64,000 bases of DNA from positions 1 to 64,000 of the forward strand of contig NZ_SDKD01000021.1 of NCBI RefSeq assembly GCF_004521915.1. Direction: 5' to 3'. Positions 7,941 through 17,237 of the stretch are shown here, piece after piece (within the stretch, counting starts at the first letter, position 1; every line of letters starts with the position of its first letter). Position numbers and translations under genes: made by a program. The notes below the pieces were generated by a model. That model had not been told where the DNA came from. It worked only from the letters and a program-made list of their open reading frames with translations, and searched no databases. Source of the DNA: Brevibacillus migulae. GTDB taxonomy: Bacteria; Bacillota; Bacilli; Brevibacillales; Brevibacillaceae.

Positions 7941-9269
7941 TCAGCCATGGATATGTGCGAGTTGAAATTGTGGCAAATATTCCTTATGTGCCTCCAGCAT
8001 CTCATCGAGGATCTTCTGTGCTACCTCATCTGACGGGACAAGCGGATTAATCGTCATCGCCAGCAAAGCGGTTCCATAGTCACCGGTAACGGCCGCCTCG
8101 GCAGCCACACGTTCAAATGATTTGATCTGCTGTACAAGCCCGCGAACAGGGACCGGCAAGTCGCCGATCGCAATCGGCTTGGGTCCGTCCTTCGTGATCA
8201 CACAGTTGATTTCAATTGCGGAATCTGCCGGAATGCTGGCAATCGCCCCATTGTTGATCGTGTTGACAGGCTGGATGTCACGCTTATCATTATAGATCGA
8301 GGTGATCAAACTGCAAGCAGCATCGCTGTAGAATGCCCCTCCGCGTTTTTCCAGCTGCGGTGGTTTCACATTCAACTCGGGATCTTTATACATTTCAAAC
8401 AGCTCAGCTTCCACCTGCTTGACCACTTCGGCACGTGTTCCTTCTTTTTCGGCAGCTTCGAGCTCATGCTCCAGCATCTTGCTGGTCTGATAATAATAGC
8501 GGTGGTACGGGCAAGGCAAGATTTTCAGCGCTTTGATGAATTCCTTGTTCCAGCCCATGTCCACAATGTTTTTCATCGTGATACCGGACTCCGCGCTCGT
8601 CAAGCGATCGATAAGCTCCTCTGTGATGACCTTCCCATCCAGATATACATTCAACCCGTATACCATATGGTTCAAGCCCGCAAAATCGATCCAAACGCGT
8701 TCCGGTTCGACTTCCAGCATCTTGGCAACGCCCATCCGCATCCCGATTGGCACGTTGCAAAGACCTACCACCTTTTTGATATTGCTGTAGCGCAACACCG
8801 CTTCCGTCACCATTCCTGCCGGATTCGTAAAATTAACCAGCCAAGCATTCGGGCAGAGCTCCTCCATCTCCTTGCAAATCTCCAGAATAACAGGGATCGT
8901 GCGCAGACCTTTGAACAAGCCGCCCGGACCGTTTGTCTCTTGCCCGATGACGCCGTATTTCAGAGGAATGCGTTCATCCTTCGCTCTCGCGTCCAATTGG
9001 CCGACACGAAATTGCGTCGTGACAAAATCTGCATTGGCTAACGCTGCTCGGCGGTCCAGCGTCAGATGGATCTCGATCGGCACGCCTGCTTTTTCTACCA
9101 TCCGTTTGGCTAAAGCACCTACGATCTTTAATTTTTCTTCGCCTGCCGGGATATCGACCAGCCAGAGCTCTTTGATCGGCAGCTCCTCATACCGTTTGAT
9201 AAAGCCTTCCACCAATTCCGGTGTGTAGCTGGATCCTCCGCCAATCGTAGCAATTTTCAATCCGCTCAT
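7941..9269 (-). CDS. 6-phospho-beta-glucosidase / phospho-diacetylchitobiase, GH4 family
   Basis: This 442-residue GH4 enzyme uses NAD+ and a divalent metal to split phosphorylated beta-disaccharides taken up by the PTS. It shows the nucleotide-binding [16 protein letters not shown] at residues 7-22, TNPAGM near 148-153, metal ligands Cys171 (GLCNVPIGM) and His201 (GLNHMVYG). It overlaps the preceding IIA gene by 4 nt (ATGA), with an AAAGGAGG site inside the IIA end. Because a ChbG deacetylase sits in the same operon, the natural substrate is more likely monodeacetylated chitobiose-6-phosphate than cellobiose-6-phosphate; this is inference. Confidence 0.93.
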   Translation of the reverse strand: MSGLKIATIGGGSSYTPELVEGFIKRYEELPIKELWLVDIPAGEEKLKIVGALAKRMVEKAGVPIEIHLTLDRRAALANADFVTTQFRVGQLDARAKDERIPLKYGVIGQETNGPGGLFKGLRTIPVILEICKEMEELCPNAWLVNFTNPAGMVTEAVLRYSNIKKVVGLCNVPIGMRMGVAKMLEVEPERVWIDFAGLNHMVYGLNVYLDGKVITEELIDRLTSAESGITMKNIVDMGWNKEFIKALKILPCPYHRYYYQTSKMLEHELEAAEKEGTRAEVVKQVEAELFEMYKDPELNVKPPQLEKRGGAFYSDAACSLITSIYNDKRDIQPVNTINNGAIASIPADSAIEINCVITKDGPKPIAIGDLPVPVRGLVQQIKSFERVAAEAAVTGDYGTALLAMTINPLVPSDEVAQKILDEMLEAHKEYLPQFQLAHIHG

Positions 9270-9592
9270 TTCGTTACGCCTCCTTTTTGGTAGATCGTTT
9301 CATAAAGCTCGACAAATTCAACAGCCATATCCCGCACCGTGATTGCATTCATCAGGTGATCCTGAGCATGGATCATCAGCAAGGTCGTTTCTGCTTTTTC
9401 TCCGGCAGCCTCTCTTTGAATCAGAGTGGTCTGGATCTCATGCGCTTTTTGAAATTCCTGGGCAGCCTGCTCCAACGCACTGTGCGCAGCTTTGAAGTCG
9501 CCTTGCTTTGCATAACCGATCGCTTCCATCGAGGAGCTTCTGGCGTTGCCTCCATACAAAATAATTTGAAACACCGTGTCTGCATACTCCAT
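9266..9592 (-). CDS. PTS lactose/cellobiose/chitobiose-type IIA component
   Basis: This 108-residue protein belongs to the all-helical PTS IIA(Lac/Chb) family. It takes phosphate from HPr on a His in MIHAQDHLM (residues 73-81) and passes it to the IIB cysteine. The family's [13 protein letters not shown]-like segment is present as [13 protein letters not shown]. It lies between chbG and the GH4 gene, overlapping the latter by 4 nt. The length is typical of stand-alone IIA proteins. Confidence 0.93.
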   Translation of the reverse strand: MEYADTVFQIILYGGNARSSSMEAIGYAKQGDFKAAHSALEQAAQEFQKAHEIQTTLIQREAAGEKAETTLLMIHAQDHLMNAITVRDMAVEFVELYETIYQKGGVTK

Positions 9593-9618
9593 CTCGTTCT
9601 TCCCACCTATCCGCTAAG

Positions 9619-10368
9619 TTACACGATCTCTTTGTACGTAATTAGCTCAATATTCGCCTGCCGAATGATTTCTTTCGCCCGCTCATCCGTCAATACAGCC
9701 AGCTCCGTCGACCGGGGAAGCGCGTAGGAGCTTCCCGTCAAGACCGATTGATCGATGAAGGCTGGGTGACACATGAGCTCAACCGTTTCAAAGCCTTCGT
9801 ATTGCTGCAAGATCTGCGCGAGGGTATCGACCGTGAGATGCTCGCCATAAAAGCTGCCATCAAAAGCATGTGTGGTCTTGATGCTTTGGAACTCCGCTTC
9901 ATGGCTTGGGTTCATCGAGATGCGTCTGAGCGGGAGCTGATAGCGCTCCGCAAGCCTCCTCACGATGGGAAATACCTTCTCATGAGCATGCACATGATGA
10001 TGGCTGTCCAAATGGGTAGGACGCAACCCGGTCGCCAAAAACCGCTCGATCTGTGCAACGAACTCCCGCTCAATATCCGCTGGCTCTGCTTGCTCTAGCT
10101 GTTCCTGTCTTTTCCGGAATTCACCTCGTTCGTCCACGAGCGAAGGCACATCCGGTGATACAGGCGATCCGCAAGTGAGTACAAGATGGATGCCGACCCC
10201 AAGTCCGGGCGCAGCTTTGGCCAGCTCCGCCGCATGTGCCAATCCCGGCATGTTGCACATCATGGTGGCAGACGTGACGATTCCGTTTTTGTGGGCTTCC
10301 ATGATCCCGAGATTGACCCCCTTGGAATAACCAAAGTCATCGGCATTGACAATCAGCTTCATCCGCAT
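9619..10368 (-). CDS. chbG: ChbG/YdjC carbohydrate deacetylase
   Basis: This 249-residue enzyme removes an acetyl group from chito-oligosaccharides, in Escherichia coli giving monodeacetylated chitobiose-6-phosphate, the inducer and glucosidase substrate. The metal-binding motifs are visible: NADDFG at residues 8-13, His61 in GIHLVLT, and HLDSHHHVH at 119-127. It sits inside the PTS operon between IIC and IIA, and is the main reason for reading the operon as a chitin-disaccharide pathway rather than plain cellobiose. GGGAGAAG precedes the start; ATG at 10362 is an alternative. Confidence 0.93.
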   Translation of the reverse strand: MRMKLIVNADDFGYSKGVNLGIMEAHKNGIVTSATMMCNMPGLAHAAELAKAAPGLGVGIHLVLTCGSPVSPDVPSLVDERGEFRKRQEQLEQAEPADIEREFVAQIERFLATGLRPTHLDSHHHVHAHEKVFPIVRRLAERYQLPLRRISMNPSHEAEFQSIKTTHAFDGSFYGEHLTVDTLAQILQQYEGFETVELMCHPAFIDQSVLTGSSYALPRSTELAVLTDERAKEIIRQANIELITYKEIV

Positions 10369-10413
10369 CTCTTCTCCCTTTGTCTATAGATTCTTTTTGT
10401 GTTCAGGCAAGTT

Positions 10414-11742
10414 CTACGCTGAAATGGTGGTTTGTGATGCTTTTTCCTCCGCCAGCTTTTGTTTGTCCCACATGCTGAAGAATGGATAATAAATGGCCAT
10501 GGCGATCAAGAAATTCACGATTTGCAGCACCATTCCGGAAATTTTTCCGCCCGTCGCTAAATATCCGCCAATGAGAATCGGCGTCGTCCAGGGGACCGCT
10601 ACTCCGCTTGGCTTCGCTACAAGCCCGGTGGACATTGCTATATAGGAAACGATGACCAGCACCACAGGAGCTATGATGAAAGGAATCATCATGAGCGGAT
10701 TCATCACGACCGGCATCCCAAAGGTGATCGGTTCGTTAATATTGAAGAGTCCCGGTGCGATCGAGAGTCGACCCAAGCTTTTCATTTGCTCGCTGCGGGC
10801 GCGGAACAGCATAAGGACGACCATTGCCAATGTCGCGCCGGAGCCCCCTGCGTAAATCCACAAGTCAAAAAACTGCGAGGTAATGACGTTTGGCAATTCC
10901 TGGCCAGCTTGGAAGGCTACCCGGTTTTGGTCCATCAAGGAAAGCCAGATCGGACTCATCACCCCACCGACAATCGCCGCACCATGAATCCCTGCTGTCC
11001 ATAGCAGGTGCACCAGGATCACCGCGATGATGGCTCCAAACAAACTTCCCCCCAATGCACCCAGTGGAACGGCCAATAGCTGCGAAACAATATTGTGAAC
11101 GCTTTCAAATGAGGTGTTTTCAATGATCAAGCGGATCAGCCAAACAACCAAGACAACGAAAAATCCGGGGATAAGAGCAACAAACGAACGAGAAACGGCA
11201 GGAGGCACCCCATCAGGCAATTTGATCACGATCTTTTTCTGAATGACAAACCGGTAGATTTCCGTGGAAAGGATGGCAACAAGCATCGCTACAAACAAGC
11301 CTTGGCTTCCCATCAATGTAACCGGAATCGCTCCCCCGACCTGTACGGCCTGTGTCGCCCCTTCTGGCGTAAAATTCACCTGAAACGGTGTTGCCAACAA
11401 AAATGCGGACACTGAAATAGCTCCGGAAGCCAATGCATCTACCTTGTACTTTTCAGCCAAACGGTAAGCAACCCCAAAGGAAGCTATTATCGCCATGACA
11501 TCAAAGGTGGCATTCACCGGGTACAGCAATTTCGTCCGCCACGCCTCTCCAAAAACACCAGCCATAAATTCGTCATAGCCGGGAACCGGAATGAATCCGA
11601 GAATAAGGAACAACGAACCGATAATCAGCAATGGCATCGTAAGAATGATTCCATCCCGAACCGCTTGCAAGTGCTTTTGTTCAGCGACTCTGCCTGCGAT
11701 GGGCATAAACCTGTTTTCCAAAAAGGAAATGAACGCCTGCAT
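10414..11742 (-). CDS. PTS cellobiose/chitobiose-type IIC permease
   Basis: This 442-residue membrane permease of the lactose/cellobiose IIC family has about ten hydrophobic segments. It carries the family's HLLWTAGIHGAAIVGGVMSPIW segment (around residues 245-265) and the INEPITFGMPVVMNPLM substrate-site motif near 345-361. It imports a beta-disaccharide, which is phosphorylated by the separate IIB protein encoded just upstream. GGGGGGA lies before the ATG. Substrate assignment to N,N'-diacetylchitobiose follows from the adjacent chbG. Confidence 0.94.
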   Translation of the reverse strand: MQAFISFLENRFMPIAGRVAEQKHLQAVRDGIILTMPLLIIGSLFLILGFIPVPGYDEFMAGVFGEAWRTKLLYPVNATFDVMAIIASFGVAYRLAEKYKVDALASGAISVSAFLLATPFQVNFTPEGATQAVQVGGAIPVTLMGSQGLFVAMLVAILSTEIYRFVIQKKIVIKLPDGVPPAVSRSFVALIPGFFVVLVVWLIRLIIENTSFESVHNIVSQLLAVPLGALGGSLFGAIIAVILVHLLWTAGIHGAAIVGGVMSPIWLSLMDQNRVAFQAGQELPNVITSQFFDLWIYAGGSGATLAMVVLMLFRARSEQMKSLGRLSIAPGLFNINEPITFGMPVVMNPLMMIPFIIAPVVLVIVSYIAMSTGLVAKPSGVAVPWTTPILIGGYLATGGKISGMVLQIVNFLIAMAIYYPFFSMWDKQKLAEEKASQTTISA

Positions 11743-11769
11743 CGTAATCCCCCCAATTCTTTGCCCACA

Positions 11770-12072
11770 TTATTTTTTCATGCTCAATGCCTGGTCCAGC
11801 ACTTTGGCGCCATTGACCATCCCATAATCGATCGGATTGATCATATCGCATGGAATGCCTGCCGCTTCCGCTTCCTTCTTGAAATGTGCCAGCTTGTAAC
11901 GCACCTGTGGACCCAAGAGCAGGACATCGGCTTCTGCCAAATGCTTGTTGACCTCATCGACGGATACGGCCCATATTTTACCGGAGAGGCCTTTTTCCTT
12001 CGCTGCCTGTTCCATCTTGGTCACCAATAGGCTTGTCGACATGCCCGCTGCGCAACAAAGCAAAATATTCAT
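11770..12072 (-). CDS. PTS lactose/cellobiose/chitobiose-type IIB component
   Basis: This 100-residue protein has the phosphocysteine loop [12 protein letters not shown] at its N terminus; Cys7, followed by AAGMSTS, corresponds to the phosphorylated Cys of ChbB. It receives phosphate from IIA and transfers it to the incoming sugar. The start at 12072 follows AAAGGAGG at normal spacing; the frame extends upstream to 12111 but runs through the sigma-54 promoter. It is the first gene of the operon. Confidence 0.94.
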   Translation of the reverse strand: MNILLCCAAGMSTSLLVTKMEQAAKEKGLSGKIWAVSVDEVNKHLAEADVLLLGPQVRYKLAHFKKEAEAAGIPCDMINPIDYGMVNGAKVLDQALSMKK

Positions 12073-12102
12073 CCTTACACCCCCCTCCTTTCTCTTTTTA
12101 TT

Positions 12103-12118
12103 AGCAAGCATCGTGCCA
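12103..12118 (-). promoter_or_regulatory. Sigma-54 (-24/-12) promoter of the chitobiose PTS operon
   Basis: The minus strand reads TGGCACGATGCTTGCT, an exact match to TGGCAC-N5-TTGCW. Transcription should start near 12093, about 20 nt before the IIB start codon. The adjacent LevR-type activator provides the matching AAA+ domain. Confidence 0.92.
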
Positions 12119-12132
12119 AAACACTACAATCA

Positions 12133-12146
12133 TGAATGCGCTTACA
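12133..12146 (-). promoter_or_regulatory. Catabolite-responsive element (cre)-like site
   Basis: The minus strand reads TGTAAGCGCATTCA, one mismatch from the CcpA consensus TGWAANCGNTNWCA. It lies between the sigma-54 promoter and the upstream repeats, where CcpA could block activator contact. Binding is inferred. Confidence 0.6.
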
Positions 12147-12166
12147 TTTGGGCAGGGGGATTTTGC

Positions 12167-12196
12167 TACTGTTTTGCATTCATTCATACTGTTTTG
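12167..12196 (-). promoter_or_regulatory. Tandem repeats, putative LevR-type activator (enhancer) site
   Basis: Two copies of CAAAACAGTA (minus strand) start exactly 20 bp apart, about two helical turns, at roughly 75-105 bp upstream of the predicted start. This is a normal distance for a sigma-54 enhancer-binding protein. Assignment to the neighbouring regulator is inference. Confidence 0.55.
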
Positions 12197-12197
12197 A

Positions 12198-12224
12198 CAA
12201 AAAATGGGCATGAGCCCGGTTTTT
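12198..12224 (-). terminator. Terminator after the LevR-type regulator gene
   Basis: A short GGGC/GCCC hairpin flanked by AAAAACC and ATTTTTTG lies directly after the regulator's stop codon on the minus strand. Confidence 0.65.
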
Positions 12225-12229
12225 AAACA

Positions 12230-14917
12230 CTAGCAAGACAGTGTTTCGCCTTTTTCCAGAAAGTTCATCAAAAAAGACAGCTCCTCTTCCGTAATGACGA
12301 TGTCATACTTTTCTTCTAGTGGCCACAAGCAAGCTCTGACTTGATTGACCAGATGGGGATTCTTCATCGACAATTCGTCTGCTTTTACAGTATTCACCGC
12401 CGTTTCATTCGCCTGTAAGCGATCCACCATACAGCACATATGCAGACATAATCCAATCAAGGCATCTTCAGGTATTCGCATTGCTAAAGACTGCTGAAGC
12501 TGCTCCAATGTATGCCGCACATCCGCGACTAGCTCTTCACCCGACGCGTGCTTGAGATGGCTGTTGAGCACTTCTCCCATCCGATGATAGGTTTCCGCCA
12601 CATCGATTTTCTTCTGAATCTCATGAATGGCCTTTAAGTTCAAGACATCCTCAATGCTGAAGGTGGGGATATCGTTGTCGAGTGCAAAGCTGCTGATCAT
12701 ACACAGAATGTTCTTTTCCTTTTTCCATCTGTGCAAGCGGTCCTTCATATCCTCTTTTCCGACAATATTGAGCGGGACGATTTCACATAGCTGTTCGTCA
12801 AAGCGCAAATGATGCTGCAGCATATTTTTAATCGCCAGGGCACTGCCCTCACCCGTCAAGCAGGCTGTCAGAATGATGGCCTTGTTGGCCAGATGCTTGG
12901 CCGGCTTCGTCTGCGGCTCCGTGATATCAAAGGATGCGACATGGCGTACATCCCGATAGATTTCGGCCAGCGAATGTCCCAGCATCGCTTTTCGGGTCGC
13001 CTCAATCACATGCAGGGTGCTGACCAGCGGTACGACCTTTACCGGTATGTTCATTTCTTTTTCAATAATCTCGCCAAACGTCAGCAAGGATCCCATATCG
13101 GCCAATATCAGCATGCCTGCCTTCCTACTGGCCAGCCTGGCAATCTCCTTCGCTTTTTTCAAAGCTTCCTGCGGCTCTTCCTCCAAAGGCAAATCAATCG
13201 CTTGGGCGTAATTGACATCCAGCAGCCGGTTGGTGACTTCCACCATGGACGATGCCGCCCCTTTTCCATGTGTCATGACAAGGACGGTAACCAGCTCGTT
13301 TTCCTCATCTGCTTCCAGCTCCGGCAGGATGAAAAACATCGTCAAAAAGCCCGCCTCGTCAATCGGCAGATCAATCTGAAAAGCATCCTCGACCATTTTT
13401 ACGCATTCCAGCGCGATCCCGAATTCCTGCTTATACTTTGCCCGCACCTGATTCAGCTGCGGATTGACGATTTGCTTGCCGCGCTTGACCCGCTCCAACA
13501 ATGTCTGGATATGCAAAGCCAGACTATGGTGAACCTTTTGGCTTACCTCCTTATGCAGCTTATTCTGCGCATAGGCAATCATCTGTTCGACCAGCGTGAC
13601 AATTTCCGGCTGCAGGATTTTGCTCAAATCAATTTTGCGGAATTGCCGGTTCATTCCTTTAATGTATTGGGAAAAGTAATTCTCCAGATCGAGCTCCAGC
13701 ACTTCATTGCTCACTCCGCGCTCGCGAAGATCCTTCACCATTTTTTCAATGTTTTCGTACAGACTGCTGCTGTCGGGCGCCGGTTCTTTTTCGAACAGCA
13801 TGATTTCCTGATCCGGATGAAACACAAAAAACGGCTTGTGATTGCCGATCAATTCTTCCAGAGGCTGCCGATATTCTTTTGCCTGCAGCATCCCTTCCTT
13901 GATGTATTCAGCCAACTCGCAGCTGTATATCTCGAGCTGCTGCTTTTGGTACGTGATGTAGTCCGCATACGCCTTGGCACACGCCAGCTGAATATCGGTT
14001 CGCAATTGACCGATATTATTCGGACACGGATAGATCAGGAGCGCTCGCATGGCATTGGCCGATACATGAATCTCTTTTTTGAGACGAAAGGATTCCTCGC
14101 GAAAAAACTGGATAATCAGATTGAACCGTTCCTTCAGCCCGCGTTCACGCAGGGAAGGCAGCTTGATCACCATCGGGATGCGCCGCATGAAGGTTTTGAG
14201 TAAAGCGGATTCTGGATTTTCGGTTGTCGCAGAGATCACCTGAACCATGGCTGTGCGCTCTTCCGTCTCGCCCAGTCTGCGATAAATCCCCTTATCCATG
14301 AACGTAAAAAACATTTCCTGGCCTTCCGCTGGCAATCTGTGCACTTCGTCAAGAAACAGAATTCCACCGTTTGCTTTTTGGATCAAGCCCTCGCGATCTG
14401 CATCCGCGCCGGTGTACGCTCCTTTTTTCACACCGAACAGGTGTCCGAGCAGCAGCTGGGCATTATTCGCATAATCCGCGCAGTTGAAGGTGATGAAGGG
14501 AATGTCCCGCTTCCCTTTCCTTGTTTCCACCGCATAGGTATGCATCATCCCGGCAAACGCGGATTTGCCGACGCCGGTTTCTCCCAGAATCAACGTATGC
14601 ATCCCATTTGGCGGATAAAGAATGGCCGCCTTGGCTTGCTCGATGGAGGTATGCAGGCTTCTGTTTCCGTTCTCCAACTTGTCAAATACCGTTTCGACCG
14701 CATCTGACTTGCTGTCTTCCATATTGGAATGAAACCGAACGGGACGTCCATTCGATTTTCTAATTTTCCCTTCCTTCCACAGCTGGTTCAAATCGCTCGA
14801 CACATTGGCGCGGGATAGACCCAGCATTTCAGACAGTTCTTGAGCGGTAATGCCCTGTTTGGAGGCTAAATGAAGTATCGCTTGGTGGATTTGATCGATT
14901 CTTTTCATCCGATTCAT
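12230..14917 (-). CDS. LevR-type sigma-54-dependent, PTS-controlled activator
   Basis: This 895-residue regulator has, in order, an N-terminal helix-turn-helix (about 1-60), an AAA+ domain with Walker A GETGVGKS (about 112-119), the sigma-54 contact loop GAYTGA (166-171) and Walker B GGILFLDEVHRL, a PRD with HHSLALHIQTLLER, an EIIA(Man)-like domain starting VTVLVMTHGKGAASSM, an EIIB-like TACLTGEGSAL segment, and a second PRD with LCLHMCCMVDRL. Such proteins activate sigma-54 PTS operons and are tuned by HPr- and EIIB-dependent phosphorylation. GGGGGATC precedes the ATG at 14917; 14908 is an alternative. It lies upstream of the PTS operon it most likely controls. Confidence 0.92.
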   Translation of the reverse strand: MNRMKRIDQIHQAILHLASKQGITAQELSEMLGLSRANVSSDLNQLWKEGKIRKSNGRPVRFHSNMEDSKSDAVETVFDKLENGNRSLHTSIEQAKAAILYPPNGMHTLILGETGVGKSAFAGMMHTYAVETRKGKRDIPFITFNCADYANNAQLLLGHLFGVKKGAYTGADADREGLIQKANGGILFLDEVHRLPAEGQEMFFTFMDKGIYRRLGETEERTAMVQVISATTENPESALLKTFMRRIPMVIKLPSLRERGLKERFNLIIQFFREESFRLKKEIHVSANAMRALLIYPCPNNIGQLRTDIQLACAKAYADYITYQKQQLEIYSCELAEYIKEGMLQAKEYRQPLEELIGNHKPFFVFHPDQEIMLFEKEPAPDSSSLYENIEKMVKDLRERGVSNEVLELDLENYFSQYIKGMNRQFRKIDLSKILQPEIVTLVEQMIAYAQNKLHKEVSQKVHHSLALHIQTLLERVKRGKQIVNPQLNQVRAKYKQEFGIALECVKMVEDAFQIDLPIDEAGFLTMFFILPELEADEENELVTVLVMTHGKGAASSMVEVTNRLLDVNYAQAIDLPLEEEPQEALKKAKEIARLASRKAGMLILADMGSLLTFGEIIEKEMNIPVKVVPLVSTLHVIEATRKAMLGHSLAEIYRDVRHVASFDITEPQTKPAKHLANKAIILTACLTGEGSALAIKNMLQHHLRFDEQLCEIVPLNIVGKEDMKDRLHRWKKEKNILCMISSFALDNDIPTFSIEDVLNLKAIHEIQKKIDVAETYHRMGEVLNSHLKHASGEELVADVRHTLEQLQQSLAMRIPEDALIGLCLHMCCMVDRLQANETAVNTVKADELSMKNPHLVNQVRACLWPLEEKYDIVITEEELSFLMNFLEKGETLSC

Positions 14918-14997
14918 CCCGATCCCCCATGAAACGTTTTGTGAGAGACAAGCGGCAGAGCACAATCGGGTACGAAAGTTCTCTGCCACTCGCCACT

Positions 14998-16611
14998 TTA
15001 TTCGTATTGTTTTGTTTTTTCACGCATGCGTAATTCCACGCGGCGAATTTTTCCGGATGTTGTTTTTGGCAGTTCGTCGACAAACTCGATTTTACGCGGG
15101 TACTTATAGGGAGCCGTCAACCGCTTCACATGCTCTTGCAGTTGTTCGACCAGCGCATCGGATGCTTCGGTCCCTTTTTTGAGTATCACGTAGGCTTTGA
15201 CAATATGGCCGCGCTCGGGATCCGGGCTCGCTACTACCGCGCATTCGGCAACGGCTGGATGCTTCACCAGTGCATCCTCCACCTCGAACGGTCCGATGGT
15301 GTAGCCTCCCGATATGATAATATCGTCGGCACGCCCTTCAAACCAGATATAGCCGTCTTCATCCATCCTGCCCTGATCCCCTGTCACATACCAGTCGCCG
15401 CGAAAAGCTCGCTGCGTCCGCTCTGGATCATTCAAATAGCCTTTAAACAAGGCGACCATATTCCGCTCAATCGCGATATCCCCAACTTGACCCTTGGGCA
15501 GTACCTGGCCTTGCTCATCGATGATCGCAACATTTACGACGGGGGATGGTTTCCCCATCGAGCCTGGACGCGGCTCGACACCCACAAACGTTCCTACAAG
15601 CAATGTATTCTCGGTCTGCCCGTAACCGTCCCTCACTGTGAGGTTGAACGTGCGGCGGAATGTCTCAATGACTTCCCGATTCAACGGCTCCCCTGCCGAG
15701 CACGCTGAGCGAAGTTTGGTGATCTGATAGCGATCCAGATCCGATCTTTTCGCCATCAACCGATATTCGGTAGGAGTCGCGCAAAAGACGGTAATGGGAT
15801 AGGTCTCAAGCAAATGGAGATAGGTTTCCGGGGAAAAACGGCCGGTGTAGACAAAGGCGGTTGCCCCTTTCCCCAATGTGGAAACAAATGGACTCCAGAT
15901 CCATTTGGCCCAACCTGGTCCTGCCGTCGCCCAGACCATGTCCTCCTCGCGAACATCCAGCCAATGCGTGGCAGCCACCGCCAGATGAGCGTATGGCCAT
16001 CCGTGGACATGCATGACCCCTTTTGGTCCGCCTGTCGTCCCGGAGGTATAGGATAAAAAGGCAAGCTCGTCAGATCGTGTAGGCGCGCTTTCAAAGTGAT
16101 CATCCGCTGCACTTGTAAGCCCTTCCAAAGATAGCCAGCCTTCCGCTTCCCCTTCTGTGATCACATAATGCTGCACGGAAGGACATGCGCCGCGAATCGC
16201 CTCCACCTCGGAAACAACACCGGCAAAGCCTACGACTGCTTTTGCTCCACTATGATTGACCCGATATTCAATATCTTTGCTGCGCAGCATTTCCGATCCC
16301 GGCAGCACCACGGCCCCCAGCTTGATTAACCCCAGGTAAAGCTCATAGGCGATTGCTCCGCGGGGAACCAATACCAATACTTTATCCCCTCTCGTGATGC
16401 CAAGCACCGTGAACGCGTTTGCGACTTTGTTCGCTTTTTGAATCAACTCTTGATAAGTCAGCTTCGTTTCCTCGCCGGATTCCTTGCGCACGACGACCGC
16501 CAACTTTTCGGGATGGAGCTGGGCAAACTTTTCGACTTCTGCCGCAAAATTATACTGTGCGGGAATGTCCAACGAAAAACCATGGGATGAGTTTTGGTCC
16601 GTCTGCTTCAT
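14998..16611 (-). CDS. AMP-dependent acyl-CoA synthetase (MbcS/medium-chain type)
   Basis: This 537-residue adenylate-forming enzyme activates a carboxylic acid to its CoA thioester. It shows the AMP-binding P-loop LSYTSGTTGGPKGVMHVHG (about residues 185-203), the YGQTEN core motif, VTGDQGRMDEDGYIWFEGRADD, and the C-terminal catalytic lysine in PKTTSGKIRR. The overall pattern fits the acetyl-CoA synthetase-like MbcS/ACSM group, which often uses branched or medium-chain acids; the substrate is not determined. AAAGGAGG lies seven nucleotides before the chosen ATG. A stem-loop follows at about 14949-14985 without a clear T run. Confidence 0.9.
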   Translation of the reverse strand: MKQTDQNSSHGFSLDIPAQYNFAAEVEKFAQLHPEKLAVVVRKESGEETKLTYQELIQKANKVANAFTVLGITRGDKVLVLVPRGAIAYELYLGLIKLGAVVLPGSEMLRSKDIEYRVNHSGAKAVVGFAGVVSEVEAIRGACPSVQHYVITEGEAEGWLSLEGLTSAADDHFESAPTRSDELAFLSYTSGTTGGPKGVMHVHGWPYAHLAVAATHWLDVREEDMVWATAGPGWAKWIWSPFVSTLGKGATAFVYTGRFSPETYLHLLETYPITVFCATPTEYRLMAKRSDLDRYQITKLRSACSAGEPLNREVIETFRRTFNLTVRDGYGQTENTLLVGTFVGVEPRPGSMGKPSPVVNVAIIDEQGQVLPKGQVGDIAIERNMVALFKGYLNDPERTQRAFRGDWYVTGDQGRMDEDGYIWFEGRADDIIISGGYTIGPFEVEDALVKHPAVAECAVVASPDPERGHIVKAYVILKKGTEASDALVEQLQEHVKRLTAPYKYPRKIEFVDELPKTTSGKIRRVELRMREKTKQYE

Positions 16612-16694
16612 ACAGACTCCTCCTTTCATTCCCTAACGTATTTCTGTTTTTGTTGGAATTTTCCTTTTAGATGGACAATTCATTTTTTTCTATG

Positions 16695-16730
16695 CAAAAA
16701 AAAACGCAAACCCGTCACGGACTTGCGCTT
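16695..16730 (-). terminator. Terminator after the CuA lipoprotein gene
   Basis: On the minus strand GCGCAAGTCCG pairs with CGGGTTTGCG and is followed by nine T residues. Confidence 0.88.
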
Positions 16731-16750
16731 TATCGGAATCGGAATATCTG

Positions 16751-17134
16751 TTATTTCACCACAAGCGTGGCAGTCATATTCCCATGTTCCGTACCGCATG
16801 GGATGCTGCACTTGATTTGGTATTCACCAGGTTTGTCAGGAGTAAAGGTCTGGCTTCCCTCCTTGGTGATTTCCACACCCAGTCCGTCAATCACGATGCC
16901 ATGGTATCCTTCCGCCGATTTCAGATTGACGGTCACAGGTTGACCTGCTTTTACTTCGAAGCGGTCCTGATTGAATTTCCAGTTACTTGCTTCAATGTTG
17001 ATGACATTCTCTCCAGTCGCAGGCGCAGTTGTCTGCGTTGCTGTCGATTCTGCTGCCGGTTTCGCCTCGTTGGAGCATCCGGTAAAGATCAGCGCAGCTG
17101 CGATCACTGACGATAAAAGCATGGTTTTTTTCAT
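16751..17134 (-). CDS. Lipoprotein with CuA-type cupredoxin domain
   Basis: This 127-residue protein has a lipoprotein signal peptide ending in a FTGC lipobox (Cys about 19), a short Ala/Thr/Pro-rich linker, and a cupredoxin domain. The C-terminal loop CSIPCGTEHGNM has exactly the C-x3-C-x3-H-x2-M ligand spacing of the dinuclear CuA site of cytochrome oxidase subunit II, with an upstream His in EGYHGIVID as the remaining ligand. The transmembrane hairpin of subunit II is missing, so it is a membrane-tethered soluble CuA domain, probably for electron transfer or copper delivery outside the cell. No oxidase genes are adjacent. The start could be 17137 (Met-Met). Confidence 0.85.
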   Translation of the reverse strand: MKKTMLLSSVIAAALIFTGCSNEAKPAAESTATQTTAPATGENVINIEASNWKFNQDRFEVKAGQPVTVNLKSAEGYHGIVIDGLGVEITKEGSQTFTPDKPGEYQIKCSIPCGTEHGNMTATLVVK

Positions 17135-17237
17135 CATTCACCCTTCTTTCCTTCGTTGTTCTAGTACCATCTTACAGTGGAAACCTCAAATTTTTGGAAG
17201 GAAGCTGTGAACGATCATTGACGGAACATTGACTTTT

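Noticed and set aside
12809-14203. 464-codon open frame on the plus strand opposite the LevR-type regulator
   Set aside because: It is fully antisense to a gene with clear domain motifs, has no family signature and looks like a codon-bias shadow.
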